Part shown: positions 35,748 through 47,391 of the stretch, in pieces
Layout: each line of letters opens with the position of its first letter
How positions within the stretch are numbered: position 1 is the stretch's first letter
Program-made: the position numbers and the translations under genes
Notes under the pieces: model-generated
Seen by the model: only the letters and a program-made list of their open reading frames with translations
What the model was told of the DNA's origin: nothing
Database searches by the model: none
From: Ailanthus altissimus
Taxonomy: Eukaryota > Streptophyta > Magnoliopsida > Sapindales > Simaroubaceae
Assembly (NCBI GenBank): GCA_946807835.1
Contig: OX327684.1
Location: 19,492,501-19,556,500, forward strand
Direction: 5' to 3'
DNA: 64,000 nt

Positions 35748-37868
35748 TGTTAGGGTTGGTGCTTACGTGCTATCTCTGAATGTATATATACTTGTGTATT
35801 TATATAAGTGTACATTCTCATTAAATCGCTAATACTTATTAATACGGTATTACGCAATATAACATTACAGACATTGTATGATCTGAATGAGTTCAGATTA
35901 AATCTAAAGGAGTTTAAATAAAGGCTCATAATTAGCCACGTTGAGAGATATAAATACTAAATATTAGCACTGCTAAGTGTTAACTGGTAATAATACTCAG
36001 CAAAGATCCAAAAGTTAGAGCCTTATCTATAATGGGATATAGACTTGGGAATATACTAGTAACCGCATAATTACAAGAATTACAATCGGGTGCCAGAAAA
36101 TGTCAGTTATGCAAGTATGCTCTCAAATAATTATCCCTGATCTATTTCTGCCAATGTGGGTTTGTCGATGGATACCTTTATTTAGATCGGCATATATCAT
36201 ACTTATAGGGTATAGATAGTCGTTCCTAATCGACTGTGAGTTTGGAGCTAATATTGACATATGGGTATCCAATTGGGACTGTATATAAGACAGACTCATG
36301 AGAGGGCCTCTGATAGACACCCTATATAAGCTGTCAACGGAGGGTCCTTTCAAGTTGAGTAGTATATGTGGTCCTTTGACCTGAGTGCCACGGTAGACTT
36401 GTAAGTAATCCACCATCCTTTAGTTCCACACATGTCACAGACCTTTCATAATGTGACCGCTATGTGTCTTTGGGTATGATCCGATGCTTATGGAGTCTGG
36501 TGTGTACAGATATAGAATCCGTCAGCTCGCATAGAAAATTAGATATCAAGATGCTTCTAGACTGTATCTCAAAAACTCTTGTGGCTACAAGCATTAATCC
36601 TAGAAAAAAAATTTTGCCAGTTGAATGATAAATGACTACAAGTGACGAAGATATGCTATTTAAATAACAGAAAATCCAATATTTAAAAATTGTATCTAGA
36701 ATGACTGGAAAAGTGATGGAACAATATGATAAAGGAGTTTGCACATATTATTCAGTGAGATACAAGTCTAGAGATAAGACACGGATGAGCACAAGGGGAT
36801 TTGACGGTGATAATTTATATCTCCAACACATTCAGGACATCATGGCAAAAGAACTATACGTATGTGTTGTAACCTCAACTTGCATGGTTCAACGTGCTGA
36901 TTTGTATATCCGTGACGTATGTGTAGGGCAATGTTCACGGACTTATAAAATAGTTCTATTTGACGAATCGGACGTGGACTTAGGGAGTTCTGCGATATGG
37001 AGTGTACTCGTTGTACACTAGGGCAGCGTGTCGGATTAAATTGTTTAATCCAGCAATATTTAGTACTACCACGAGAATGCGTGCGTATCTGTATTTAAGT
37101 GTTAAAAATACAATAATTAGTAAATAATTATTTACTAATTGTATAATGACACGTGGCGTATTATGGACCATTGGTTGAGTTTACTCAAGTGCGAAATTTG
37201 GTGGGATCCACTACGGGTAAACTTGGTAAGTATTCATGAAGGGTAAAATAGTCATTTCACACATTGATTATTTAATTATTAAATTATCAATAATATCTCA
37301 TTATTATATATTATTATATTATATTATTATTTTATTTTGGGTGCCAAATAGTTGGCACCCATTTATATTATTTTATTATTATATTATTATTATTATATAT
37401 ATATATATACATGAGATGTGTGTGAAAAGAGAATGAGAAGAGTGTGTTAATGGAAATGGAAAATGAAGAAAGAGAAAATAAGAGAAATGGTGCTGAAAGG
37501 AAAAGAAGAAGAAGAAGAAAAAAATAATAAAATTGTTTCATTTTCTCCATGGTACTAAAAGAAGCAATTATAAATTACTTCAATCTCTATTTTTTATTCT
37601 TTTAGAGAAAAGAATGAATACACACTACTGGCCATTTTGGGGTTAAGAGTTAATCCCATGTTGGATATGAGGCTGTTGTTCTAGCTCATCAAGTTGGTGA
37701 CTAAAACTGTCAACCAGTTGGTCACCATGTGGACTTCAAGGATATACGTGTATAACATTACACATTCAAGTGAGTTCTCAATACTACTAATATATTAATG
37801 TAATTAATATATTTTATTTATTATGTTTATTGCACATGCATATACCCACGTATATTAGATCTCCGACA
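35748..37868 (+). mobile_element. Solo LTR B of a second copia family
   Basis: This block starts TGTTAGGGTTGGTGC and ends GATCTCCGACA, so it has TG...CA termini. It is homologous in reverse orientation to 38,199-40,466 and 59,653-61,840. It interrupts the host element's gag. Five-base flanks are CAAAT and GAAAC, so a target duplication, if present, has decayed. Short frames within it are noise. Confidence 0.75.
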
Positions 37869-38198
37869 GAAACAAGACTCACTCTTTATGAGCTGGCTCT
37901 TTACAACAATTACAGATTTAGTCTTGAGTGTTGTTATTTAATGCAAGTCTTTATTTGAGATCTAAAAGCGTTTAGATTAGATGTTTAGTAGCCAATCGTT
38001 TGCTAGGTTGACATAACTTCGATCACAGTTACAAACTATTAGAAAAGGCAATCAAAGCATGAATAATTATTTTATAAAGGTAAAGAGTCGAGCTGACAGT
38101 CTTGCAATGACAGGAAAGCCTATTGTAGATTAGGATTTGGTTTCCTATCTCTTAGTTGGCTTAGGTTTTAAGTATAATCATTTAGCATTATTTTGTTG
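37869..38198 (+). pseudogene. Copia gag, middle segment
   Basis: Reads KQDSLFMSWLFTTITD, then NYFIKVKSRADSLAMTGKPI and LVSYLLVGLGFKYN, the standard copia gag (UBN2-type) core. It is stranded between the two inserted LTRs, which shows that B and C are separate insertions and not one element. Confidence 0.75.
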
Positions 38199-40466
38199 TG
38201 ATATGGTGTGTGATGTGTATAGATGTATATAATTTCAAAAATTAAATATGCAACGGAAGTATTTATACATATTATACAATATGTAACAAATTCAAGCATG
38301 TAATAACATGTATGATCATTCAAGTACATATATATCTCATATATATTTCATGCATGATATAAAATGAATAGCAAATAAATAACCTACCTGGTTATAAAGG
38401 TAGCTTTACAATTCTTCAAGAACTCCAAGTTTCAATTTGTTGAGCTCACCTTGAAGTGTTCCCTTGCACAATTCTAGTTTACAACTAAATCCGATGGGAT
38501 TGTGAAGCTAGAATGGCAGCCTTGAATTTTCAACAAAGGATTGTTTTAACACTTAAAACAATTTGTCTATATGAGTGATTACTACCAAGAGATGAGAAGA
38601 GTTAAGAGATTTCTTTTGTTCTTTACAACTCTTTATGTTGAACATTGGTAAGCCTTTGTATTTTCTCTCAACACTTTGAGAAAAACACTTAGGAAATGCT
38701 CTCAATTCTTTCTTCTTTCTCCTTGAACGAAATTCACTCTTTCTTACACCTTAATTGAACTCTTTCAATTCTTTCTTAAGTGCAAAGAATGATTTCTCTT
38801 AGTACCCCACCACTACTTAACCATGTTTGCTATTACAAACATTAATCTATCATATTTTTCACTCACCAATTTGATTCAACTATTTGAATCAATTTCTAGA
38901 AAGTAAATGACATTTAATCAATGTTAAGTAGTTTTACCACTTCCTTAGTGCATCATTTAAGAATTACTAAGTGGTCAACATTCCTTATTATTAATAACAA
39001 GTACATTCTCCATTAGTAAATGGTGTTTGCTAGTTATTCCAATTAATAATAATAATTTAATTAATATATAAAATATTAATAATTCAAAACTATTTTGAAT
39101 ATTTACATTTACCATATATGTATTTACCAAGCAAGGTAAATAGGTAAATACATGGTAAATTATTTATGGAGTAAGATTATGTCACTTGTCAATTTCTTAT
39201 TGGTTAACAACTCTTGTAAACTAATAATGTATTTTTTCTTTAATTATTAACAAGTGAATAATAAAAGAAACCTTGAAACATTTTTTATTTTGCTGAAAAT
39301 TGTTGGATCAATTGTTCAATCCAATTCGCTGCCCCAATGCACAACGAGTACACTTCATATTGTGAGACTCTTTAGGTCCATGCCCGATTTGTCATATGAA
39401 ACTATTTCACACGTCTGTGAACAATGTCCCACACACATGTTACAGATATTACAAAACGGCGTATTAGACCATACAAGTTGAGGTTATAACATATTCGTAT
39501 AATCTTTTCATCATAAATATCCTAGAAGAGCGGAGATATAGATCAACACCGTCAAGTCTCCATGTTCTCAACTATAAACTTATCTCTAGATTTGTATTTC
39601 AATAAATAATATCCGTAAACACTTTTACGATATTATTTTCCCAAGAATAAAATTAATTCTTGGATGTCTGCTTATGGCCATAAGACTTTCTAAAATACAA
39701 TCTTGGAGTTGCAGGATATTTTACTCACCCAATTAAGTTGATGGATCCTATATCTGTACACACCGGACTCCATGAGCATCAGACCATACCCAACAACACT
39801 CAGCGGTCAGACCATGAAAGGTATCTAACATGTGTAGAACCAAAGTATGGTGGATCACTAACAAATCCACCATGGCACTGAAGTTTAAGGACCATGAATA
39901 CTACTCAACTCGAAAGATCCTCCATTGATAGTTTTATAGGATGTCTATTGGAGATCTTTGTGAGTCTATTCAATATTCAGTCCTTACTGAATACTTGTAT
40001 CTCTATACAAGTTTCTACTAAACTCATGGTCTGCTAAGACTAACCATCTAGACTATCTAGATATAGATATACACTGATCTATATATATATATTAAGATCT
40101 TCACTAACAGACCCGCATTAGTGAAGGTAGATCAGGAACATTAAATTTAAGAACATATTTGCATAACAACATTTTCTAGCACCATTTGCAACCCATTGCA
40201 ACTATGTCATTATTAATATATTCTTAGGTCTTTGTCCCATTTCAGACAAGGCTCTAACTCTTTAGATTTTACTGACTCTTAGTTCTGATCTAAACTCCTT
40301 TAGATCAGATCTGAACTCTTTCAGATCATACAATGTCTAAAACGTTACAAGCATCTTACCATATTTATAAATAAAATAATTAGTGATGTATTGAAATCAT
40401 AAATGTATAAACATAAAGCAAATATTTATACATAAAAGGGATGGCACGTAAGCACAAATCCTAACA
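38199..40466 (-). mobile_element. Solo LTR C of the second copia family
   Basis: Runs from TGATATGGTGTG to ATCCTAACA in plus coordinates, sense on the minus strand. Flanking pentamers TGTTG (38,194-38,198) and TGTTT (40,467-40,471) are a near-perfect 5-bp target duplication. It is homologous to LTR D (59,653-61,840) from end to end and to B in reverse. The host gag continues on both sides. Confidence 0.8.
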
Positions 40467-40471
40467 TGTTT

Positions 40472-40870
40472 GTGTTCATGAGGTCAGAACAAGTAATAAT
40501 GGCAGAGATGTATTCAATCTTGATTAGTCAAGAAGATAGAATAGAACTTTCAAATACTATGTTAGGTGTTCATATGTCAACCAATATGGCTACAGCAGCT
40601 GGAAAACTAAAGTTTAAAGGCAATTATAATAATAAGTATAGTTTTAGGAATAAGAATGGAGGTAGTACCAGTAATACAATGAGTACGTTTTCTCAAAATA
40701 TATTAGGTGGAGGCAAAGGAAGAGGCAAGCAGAACTTTGGTAGTCAAGGAAGAAACAATTTAAAAATAACCTATTAAATTTATCCCAAAATTGGTCACAG
40801 TGCTTTTAAATGCTGAAATGGATTTAAGAAGGACTTTATGCCTCCACAACCTCATAATCAAGCTGGAACT
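40472..40870 (+). pseudogene. Copia gag, last segment with zinc knuckle remnant
   Basis: Frame FVFMRSEQVIMAEMYSILISQEDRIE, a copia gag segment, is followed by a Gly/Asn/Lys-rich linker (GGGKGRGKQNF). Next comes a decayed CCHC knuckle in which GHSAFKCWNGFKKDFM is visible after a stop. In intact relatives this knuckle binds the element RNA. Confidence 0.75.
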
Positions 40871-43800
40871 CAAGGTAATGGACAGTCACAACCAACAACT
40901 TTTGTTGTAGAGCCTAGTGTAGAAGTTGCTAATGATATTGAGTGGTACATGGATAGTAGAGCCATTAACCGTGTGACAAATAGTCTGAGTAATCTAGCCT
41001 TTAGCAATGAGTACAAAGGTATGAAAACTTTAATTGTTGGTAGTAGCAGTAGACTAAAGTTTTATATACTTGTAATTGCATTCTTAAAATCTCAAATTCA
41101 TATATGTTAACCTTAAAAGATGTTCTACATGTTCATAAGATAACCAAAAATCTTATAAGTATTTCAAAACTTACTCATGATAACAGCTTATCTGTTGAAT
41201 TTACCAAAACTATGTGTATTGTCAAGGATATAAAGGGGAAGGCTCTTCTTAGAAGATGGGCTGAAGATAGATTGTATCAACTCAATTGCAATTCAGTTTC
41301 TAGTCTGCTTGTAAGTTCTGGTCATTTCACTTCAAATATATGTCATTTTCCTTTTGTATCACTCTTTACTGATTGTAATATAAATAAATCAATTATTGTT
41401 AATAACACTGATGTAATTAGCCCTTTGAGTTGTCTGTCAAATAACAAACACTATAGGCTTGACATATACCATAAAAGGTTTGGTCATCTAAGCTTTGATG
41501 TTCTTAAAGAAATAGTTTCCAGTTGTAAAATACCTAGCTCAATAAATAAAAGTGAGTTGCCTTTCTGTTCAACTTGCCAAATGAGAAAAAAATCATAAGC
41601 TACAATTTGATAGTTCAGATACAAAAATAACACAACCCTTATAAATAATTCACACAATGTTTGATCATATACCATTACTTTCTAGTAATGGTTTTAGATA
41701 TTATGTAGCCTATATAGATGATTATAGTAGGTTTACTTAGATATATCCCTTAAAATAAAAGTCAGAGGTATTGTCCACCTTTGAACATTTCTTAACTCAT
41801 ATTGAAAATTTACTTAAGAAGAAGGTTAAAATAGTTCAATCAATTTTTGGTGGAGAGTACAGAACCTTTCATAATATGTTGAATCATAGAGGCATAAGTC
41901 ACAGACATTCTTGTTCCTACACACAACATCAAAATAGTAGAGTGGAGATAAAGTATAGGCATCTTGTAGAGATAATATTAACCTTTTTAGCATATAGCTC
42001 ATTACCTCTAAAGTTTTGGTGGGAAGCCTTCTCCACCTCAATATTTCTTATCAATAAAATGTCCTTAACAGTGTTGAAACATAAGTCCCCCTTTCAATTG
42101 ATTTTTTTTAAAAAAACCTAATTATACATCTATGAAAGTGTTTGGGAGTGTATGTTATCTCCATTTAAGGTCATACTTGAGACACAAATTTGATTTCCAT
42201 ACAGAAAATATGTTTTCTTGGGTTATAGCTTTCAATTCAAAGGATATATATATTTGAGTAAGAGTGGAAGAATTTACATAACAAGAAATATGGTGTTTAA
42301 TGAAGATAAGCTCCTCTTCAAAATTGATGATTCATTTACTAAGGTTCTGTTACACCTTAATCCAAAAACACAAGAGTCTTATTAAGATTACAATCCTTTT
42401 TATTCTGTCACTTTTTCTTGTCCAAAAGAGTTATCTATGTAGGTTTTTAATGATATAATTCCAGGTTTATCTCATATGTTTTAAAGGAGAGAATCATACT
42501 TCACACCTATGACACATACACAAACACAAACTTCCTCAGAACAAGCATCCTTACCACAAATACCATTAATACAACACAAAAACACACTAACAGATACAGT
42601 ACCTTCACTAAACACTTTACCTAATAATACAAATCAAGCCACAACATCAGACCACACAGCTACAAATGCAATTCCAGAAGTAAGACATAATACTGTCTCT
42701 AACAATCATCCCATGATCACTAAATCAAATCTTGGGATATATAAACCTAAGATTCTTATTGCTAAAGTAGTAGTAGCAACACCAATTTCAGTTCATAAGC
42801 TTTACAACAAAGATATTGACAGAAAGCAATGCAAGAAGAGTATTAGGCTTTAATTGATAATGGAACCTGGAGTTTGGTACATAATAAGCAATAAGTAGGT
42901 GTTTAAAGTGAAAACAAATCTTGATGGAAGTATGACTAAGCATAAGGCTAGATTGGTGGCTAAGGGATATGATCAAACTCCTGGTGTAGATTATTCAGAA
43001 ACTTTCAGCCTTGTAGTCAACGCTAGCACTATAAGAGTTATTCTTAGTATAGCTATAAATAAAGGGCAGTGTTTGAAGCAGGTTGATGTGAACAATGCTT
43101 TCCTTAATTGTGTATTGACAGAAACAGTATACATGAAACAACTAATTATTTTAGTTTAAGCTAGAAAACAATATCATGTGTGTCAGCTAAACAAGGCATT
43201 ATATAGCCTTAAACAAGATCCAAGAGCTTGGTATGATAAGCTTTGAACAGCTTTGATTAAATGGGGATTCACAAACATCAAATCAGATACTTCTATTTTT
43301 GTTAAAAATAGTAAGAATTGTTTGCTTATTATGCTTGTATATGTTGATGACATTATAGTGACAGGAAATGATAGTGCAATTGTCCAAGATGTCATAAGGC
43401 TGATGAATAAAGAGTTTGCTTTAAAAGAACTAGGTGATCTCAAGTAGTTTTTAGGGATTGAAGTTACAAGAGTAGGTAGTGTACTTCATTTATCTCAGAT
43501 GAAGTACATCAATGATCTCTGAAAAAGATAAACATGCTCAATGCAAAAAGGATGTCTTTCACTAATGACATCAGGTTTAAAACTCAGAAAAAGAACTGAT
43601 GAACCGTTCCCTGATCAGTTTCTATATAAGAGTGTTATCAGTGCTCTACACTATGTGACGTTTACCGAACCTGAAATCTCTTTTTCAACAAACAAACTCA
43701 ATCAATTTCTCACATTACCTTCTCAAGTTCATTGGCAATGCTACAAAGGAATACTGAGATATCTAAGAAATACTTTAAACCATGGATTGCTATATAAACT

Positions 43801-44295
43801 AGGTTCATCATTACACATCTCTGCATTTACAGATGCGGGCCTCTGATTCTGATGACAGAAAGTCATATGATGGGTATTATGTCTTTTATGGAGGGATTTG
43901 GTGTCTTGGAGCTCCAAAAAGCTGGCAGTTGTTTCCAGGTCTAGCATTAAAAGTGAGTATAGGGCATTAGCCAATGTTGTAGCTGAATTAGCTTGGCTTA
44001 AATCCTTGTTTTCTGAACTTTAGCTTCCACATACTTCAACTCCTATTGCCTGGTGTGACAATCACGGAGCAACTTCTCTAGCTGCTAATCTTATTTTCCA
44101 TAGCCACATCAAACATATCAAAGTTGATATACACCTTGTTAAAGAAAAAGTGATCAATGGAGATTTAGATATCTGCTATGTTCCCATAGCTTCTCAGCTT
44201 GCAAATATTTTCACCAAGGCTTTGCCAATTGGTCGTTTTCAGGACTTAACACACAAGCTCATTGTCCACTCTAGACAACTGAACTTGAGGGGGAA
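40870..44295 (+). pseudogene. Copia pol: protease, integrase, RT, RNase H (broken)
   Basis: In order: a protease-like region (WYMDSRAINRVTNS, in which the usual DSGA active site reads DSRA); GAG-pre-integrase (DVLHVHKITKNLISISKL, HKRFGHLSFDVLKEI); integrase core pieces (YYVAYIDDYSRF, GISHRHSCSYTQHQN); reverse transcriptase ([46 protein letters not shown]); and RNase H (TPIAWCDNHGATSLAAN, HIKVDIHLVKEKV, ANIFTKALPIGRF). Each is separated by stops or shifts, and the YVDD catalytic box is intact. It is not translatable as one protein. Confidence 0.85.
44287..44295 (+). other. Polypurine tract
   Basis: GAGGGGGAA sits immediately before the 3' LTR start AGAAAGC. It primes plus-strand DNA synthesis in LTR elements, and its position supports the unusual AGA LTR start. 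Confidence 0.75.
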
Positions 44296-44697
44296 AGAAA
44301 GCATAACAGCAAATGGTTAACAGGAGGCTCTAAACAATTGTAGTAGAGCAAATATTAGTACAACGCCAGCTCAGCAAGTTTGTTACGACTCACTAATTTG
44401 TTATTATGCCAGCTTAGCAAGTTTATTACGACTCATTAATTTGTTATTTAGTTAGTTAGAAGTTTTTCCGCCTTTTTCAACAAACTCAGATTAAATCAAT
44501 TTTTCAATTCAATTTTATAGTCTTGCTCACTATAAAAGGAGCCTTGTAATCATTACTTGTATACTGGTAAAAACACATTCTAATGTGAAGTGAGATTCTC
44601 GTCAATTCACTTTCTCTCTGTTTTTCTTTCTGATAAGTTCTGATTGTTTCACTTTCCTTGAAAATTTCTTTGCAAAGCTTAATCTGAAATTCTATCT
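44296..44697 (+). repeat. 3' LTR of the copia element
   Basis: 402 bp, AGAAAGC...TCTATCT, followed by TTACC. It differs from the 5' LTR by substitutions and an internal duplication around 44,350-44,440. The promoter-like TATAAAAGGAGCC lies at about 44,532. Confidence 0.88.
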
Positions 44698-45303
44698 TTA
44701 CCTGTGGCATGGTTTGTTGTGAGGGAGAGAATTGCTTCGACGCCGAGTTTGACGGAGAGTTGGGGATGGTAGGTCTATCTCTATTTTTGTTTTTTGGATC
44801 CTTGGTTGCCACGTTCGTTTTCCTTCCTACCAATTACCCTAAGTTTTAGTCGTGAGGTTTATATGCTTTTCGATTTAATATTGCAGGACGGTTCATGGGA
44901 TATAAATTTATTTAGGGAAGTGCTTTAGCCTGTGGATGTGTCATTAGTTAGCTCCATTCCAATTGGGTCTTTTTCTAGGGATGATATATTAATGTGGCAC
45001 TTTACCAAGGTTGGAATTTTTTTCTGTAATATCTACTTATTTAGTGCCACGGATGGGTTCCCAATCACATTCAGATGTTTCGGCATCAGGGTTGAAGAAA
45101 TGGTGGCAATTTCTTTAGCATTTAAATATTCTCCCAACAGTTATGGTATTTTTTTTAGATATATTGCCTACGAATTTTAATTTATGTCAGCAACATTTGG
45201 ATGTTCCTCCTTTATGCCAAAAATTGTGGAACAAGTTCTGATATAAGTCTCCATGCAATTATCTCATGCCCAGAATTAGAAGATGTATTATACGGAAGCA
45301 TTG
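44698..45303 (+). mobile_element. Decayed LINE (A), second segment
   Basis: The LINE frame resumes after the copia insertion: WHGLLWGRELLR is the same motif as WKSILWGRELLK in the LINE at 30-33 kb. It is followed by RDDILMWHFTKVG and a zf-RVT-like region with stops. It ends in TACGGAAGCATTG, the target duplication of the next insertion. Confidence 0.75.
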
Positions 45304-45524
45304 TTTTTTTTTTTTTTTTTTTGAGTAAAGATTTCATTTTATTTCATTAATATCATTAAGATATTACATCAAATGTCTTTGATACATAAATCAAAGAAAT
45401 AACAAGATAAAATAGATATATTTTGAGATCACCTGAATTCAAACTCTTGCAAAGAAGAGTAACAACCATACCCAAACTAAGACCTTCCAAAAGAAAGGAA
45501 AACAAACCTTTCAAAAAAAAAGGA

Positions 45525-45617
45525 ATGACAGACCTCCTATTCACATAGGAGGGAGATAAAGACCTCCTATTCACATAGGAAAGAGATAAAGACCTCCTAA
45601 TCACTTAGGAGGGAAAA
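45525..45617. repeat. About 33-bp tandem repeat, three copies
   Basis: GACCTCCTATTCACATAGGA recurs twice, and once as GACCTCCTAATCACTTAGGA, with spacers such as GGGAGATAAA. Each unit holds the small palindrome TCCTAT...ATAGGA. It lies in the 3' part of the poly(A) insertion. Confidence 0.75.
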
Positions 45618-46649
45618 TCAGATCCCTTGAATAAGGGAGAAATTATTATTACATAAAATTAAAACTAGCTTAGCCACGAAAAAGATTTTGAATGTCCCAA
45701 CAAAAATCTTTCACCGGAGGTAAGTAGTAACATATTCCTGCATTAAGGGGAAGTCAGACCAGGTGACGGCACCAGTCTAAATGACAGGGCCACAGCAAAA
45801 TACACCACCAAATAGCTACCCACCGCCCAATAAACCGCATATTGCAACATCCCAACTGGACTAAACCTTGCCGCACATCTTTCTTTCCTCGCGGACAGGA
45901 AGCACACCAGCAGCGTGCGTTGCGTGATTCTACTGTGTTTTTTTCACTTGGCTGGGTGGACAGTTGACCGGAAGAGAACTTCGATTCGCCCGGCAAGTCG
46001 ATGATGGGGCATTTCTCAGACAGATCGGAGATGGGCAGAGCGGGGACACTGGGGCGGAGGCAGCCAGGTGCCTACCGCGGCGGGGGGCAGCGGTCACAGG
46101 AGAGGAACTGGCGGCGGAAAAAAGGAGTAGCACTGGCCGAAGAAGCCGTCGTGGGGCCAAAGGGGTTCACGGATCGCCGTGAACGATGGCGTACAACGCG
46201 GAGCCACGGTAGTGAATGGTTGGAGGTGTTGAAACGCCGATGAAGAGGATGGCCGCGATCAAGATACTCAGCCTGTAACTGGAACCAGAGAACGAGCCCA
46301 CCGGAGAGATGAAAAGCACCCGAGCAGAGAGAGCACTGCTTGACCACCAGGAAACTAGCAGCGGACAGCTTCCCATGAGCGGACGCCGATGAAGTTGCAT
46401 CAGTAAGGCATGCTGGTTGCTGAAGGCTCGGCTGGGTCCGCCACCGATGGGAGGCACAGATGACGTCGAGCGGCCAAGTCAGTCGAACTCGGCCTTGCAG
46501 TAGGGAAGAACGCATTAAAGCCCCGACCGTCACAGGAGCCAGAAGGAGCAAGAAACGGAGGTGAGGAGCTGGAAAAAGAGAAAAAGGGAAAGGGAATAGG
46601 TAAGGGAAAGGCTGGAGCAAGAAGAGCAAAGGCTAGGATGATGGATGTG

Positions 46650-46686
46650 TCCACCGGAGAGGGGCCTAGGCCCTCTCTCCGGTGGA
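46650..46686. repeat. Near-perfect 37-bp palindrome
   Basis: TCCACCGGAGAG...CTCTCCGGTGGA is centred on CCTAGG with a single mismatched pair. It would form a strong hairpin in the leader of the minus-strand retroelement RNA. Confidence 0.8.
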
Positions 46687-46791
46687 TGTATATTGGAAGA
46701 GCAGCGGCTGCTGACTTTAGAGTTGAGAGAGTTTAGGGTTTCGGTGCTGAAAAGCTTGTATTATTATGTGTTGAATAGTACGGAAGCATTG

Positions 46792-47030
46792 TTAGGAAGG
46801 GTGTTCTTGATTTTCAGGGTGATGATTTAGGGGCGCTGATCTTATATTTATATCATTCTCTTGAAGTGGATGACTTTCGAATTGTTTTGTGTATTGGTAT
46901 GGTCATGTTGGAATGCCCGAAATAAGGATATTTTAAGCCAAGTTTTTTGGTCAGTAGGGGAAATTATGGAAGCTTCGGGATTCTTGATTAGTTGATTTGT
47001 GACTTCGAATTGTTTAGATGAAGCAGGGCA
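46792..47030 (+). mobile_element. Decayed LINE (A), third segment
   Basis: Sequence after the second target duplication continues the LINE ORF2 with stops (FRIVLCIGMVM..., a pattern seen between zf-RVT and RNase H of plant LINEs). A GCGCTTCGGGGTTCTTGATTA motif is locally duplicated at about 46,970-47,070. The right boundary is approximate; the GH17 gene begins about 340 bp further on. Confidence 0.5.
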
Positions 47031-47391
47031 TTACAGCTTAGTGACTTTTTGCGCTTCGGGGTTCTTGATTATTACAACTTAGTGGCTTTGCGCTTACATA
47101 TTTTATGTATCTATCACTTCCTTTATTATTTTCTTATTATTTTGCGTCCATCTACGTCAGATGGTTTTATGCATATCAACCGTCTAATGGTACTTGATTC
47201 TTTCAGTCATCCACAATCTAACGGCTAAGATAAAACTAACCAATCATCACTAAAACGAACTTCTCGCGCCAATTCTAACAGAAATAAGCCCCTCTTCGTT
47301 CTCACGTCCCACATAATTCATTTAATCATTTAACACACAAACAGACCCTTCACACACACCCTCTCTCGCATGAAACCAAGCAACTCAGAAA

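Larger units (their letters stand above)
35072..44697 (+). mobile_element. Ty1-copia retrotransposon nested in LINE A
   Basis: A 9.6-kb element bounded by LTRs of 386 and 402 bp and a 5-bp target duplication TTACC (35,067-35,071 and 44,698-44,702). It has a tRNA-Met-type primer site after the 5' LTR and a GAGGGGGAA polypurine tract before the 3' LTR. The order gag, GAG-pre-integrase, integrase, reverse transcriptase, RNase H is copia. The gag is interrupted by two LTRs of another family (35,748-37,868 and 38,199-40,466). Removing those leaves about 5.2 kb, a normal copia length. Stops and frameshifts throughout make it inactive. Confidence 0.9.
45304..46778 (-). mobile_element. Poly(A) retroelement insertion with 13-bp TSD
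   Basis: TACGGAAGCATTG occurs at 45,291-45,303 and again at 46,779-46,791, flanking a 1,475-bp insert that begins with about 19 T, that is, a minus-strand poly(A) tail. The minus-strand 5' end reads GAAACCCTAAACTCTC and is GC-rich with CCGG motifs, as in plant LINE leaders. The 3' end (AATGAAATAAAATGAAATC then poly(A)) is LINE-like. No reverse transcriptase is present, so it is an internally deleted LINE or another trans-mobilised transcript. Frames inside it (for example 46,072-46,629) have no known domain. Confidence 0.8.

Noticed and set aside
36123..37171. Several 60-106 codon frames between 36.1 and 37.2 kb
   Set aside because: They fall inside LTR B, and the homologous LTRs C and D do not keep them open.
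35748..40466. Single TIR transposon bounded by TGTTAGG...CCTAACA
   Set aside because: The inverted ends belong to two separate LTRs; readable copia gag (ADSLAMTGKPI) between them shows that B and C are independent insertions.
46072..46629. 185-codon minus frame in the 45-47 kb region
   Set aside because: It lies wholly inside a retroelement insert with target duplications, has no recognised domain, and overlaps other open frames caused by local GC content.
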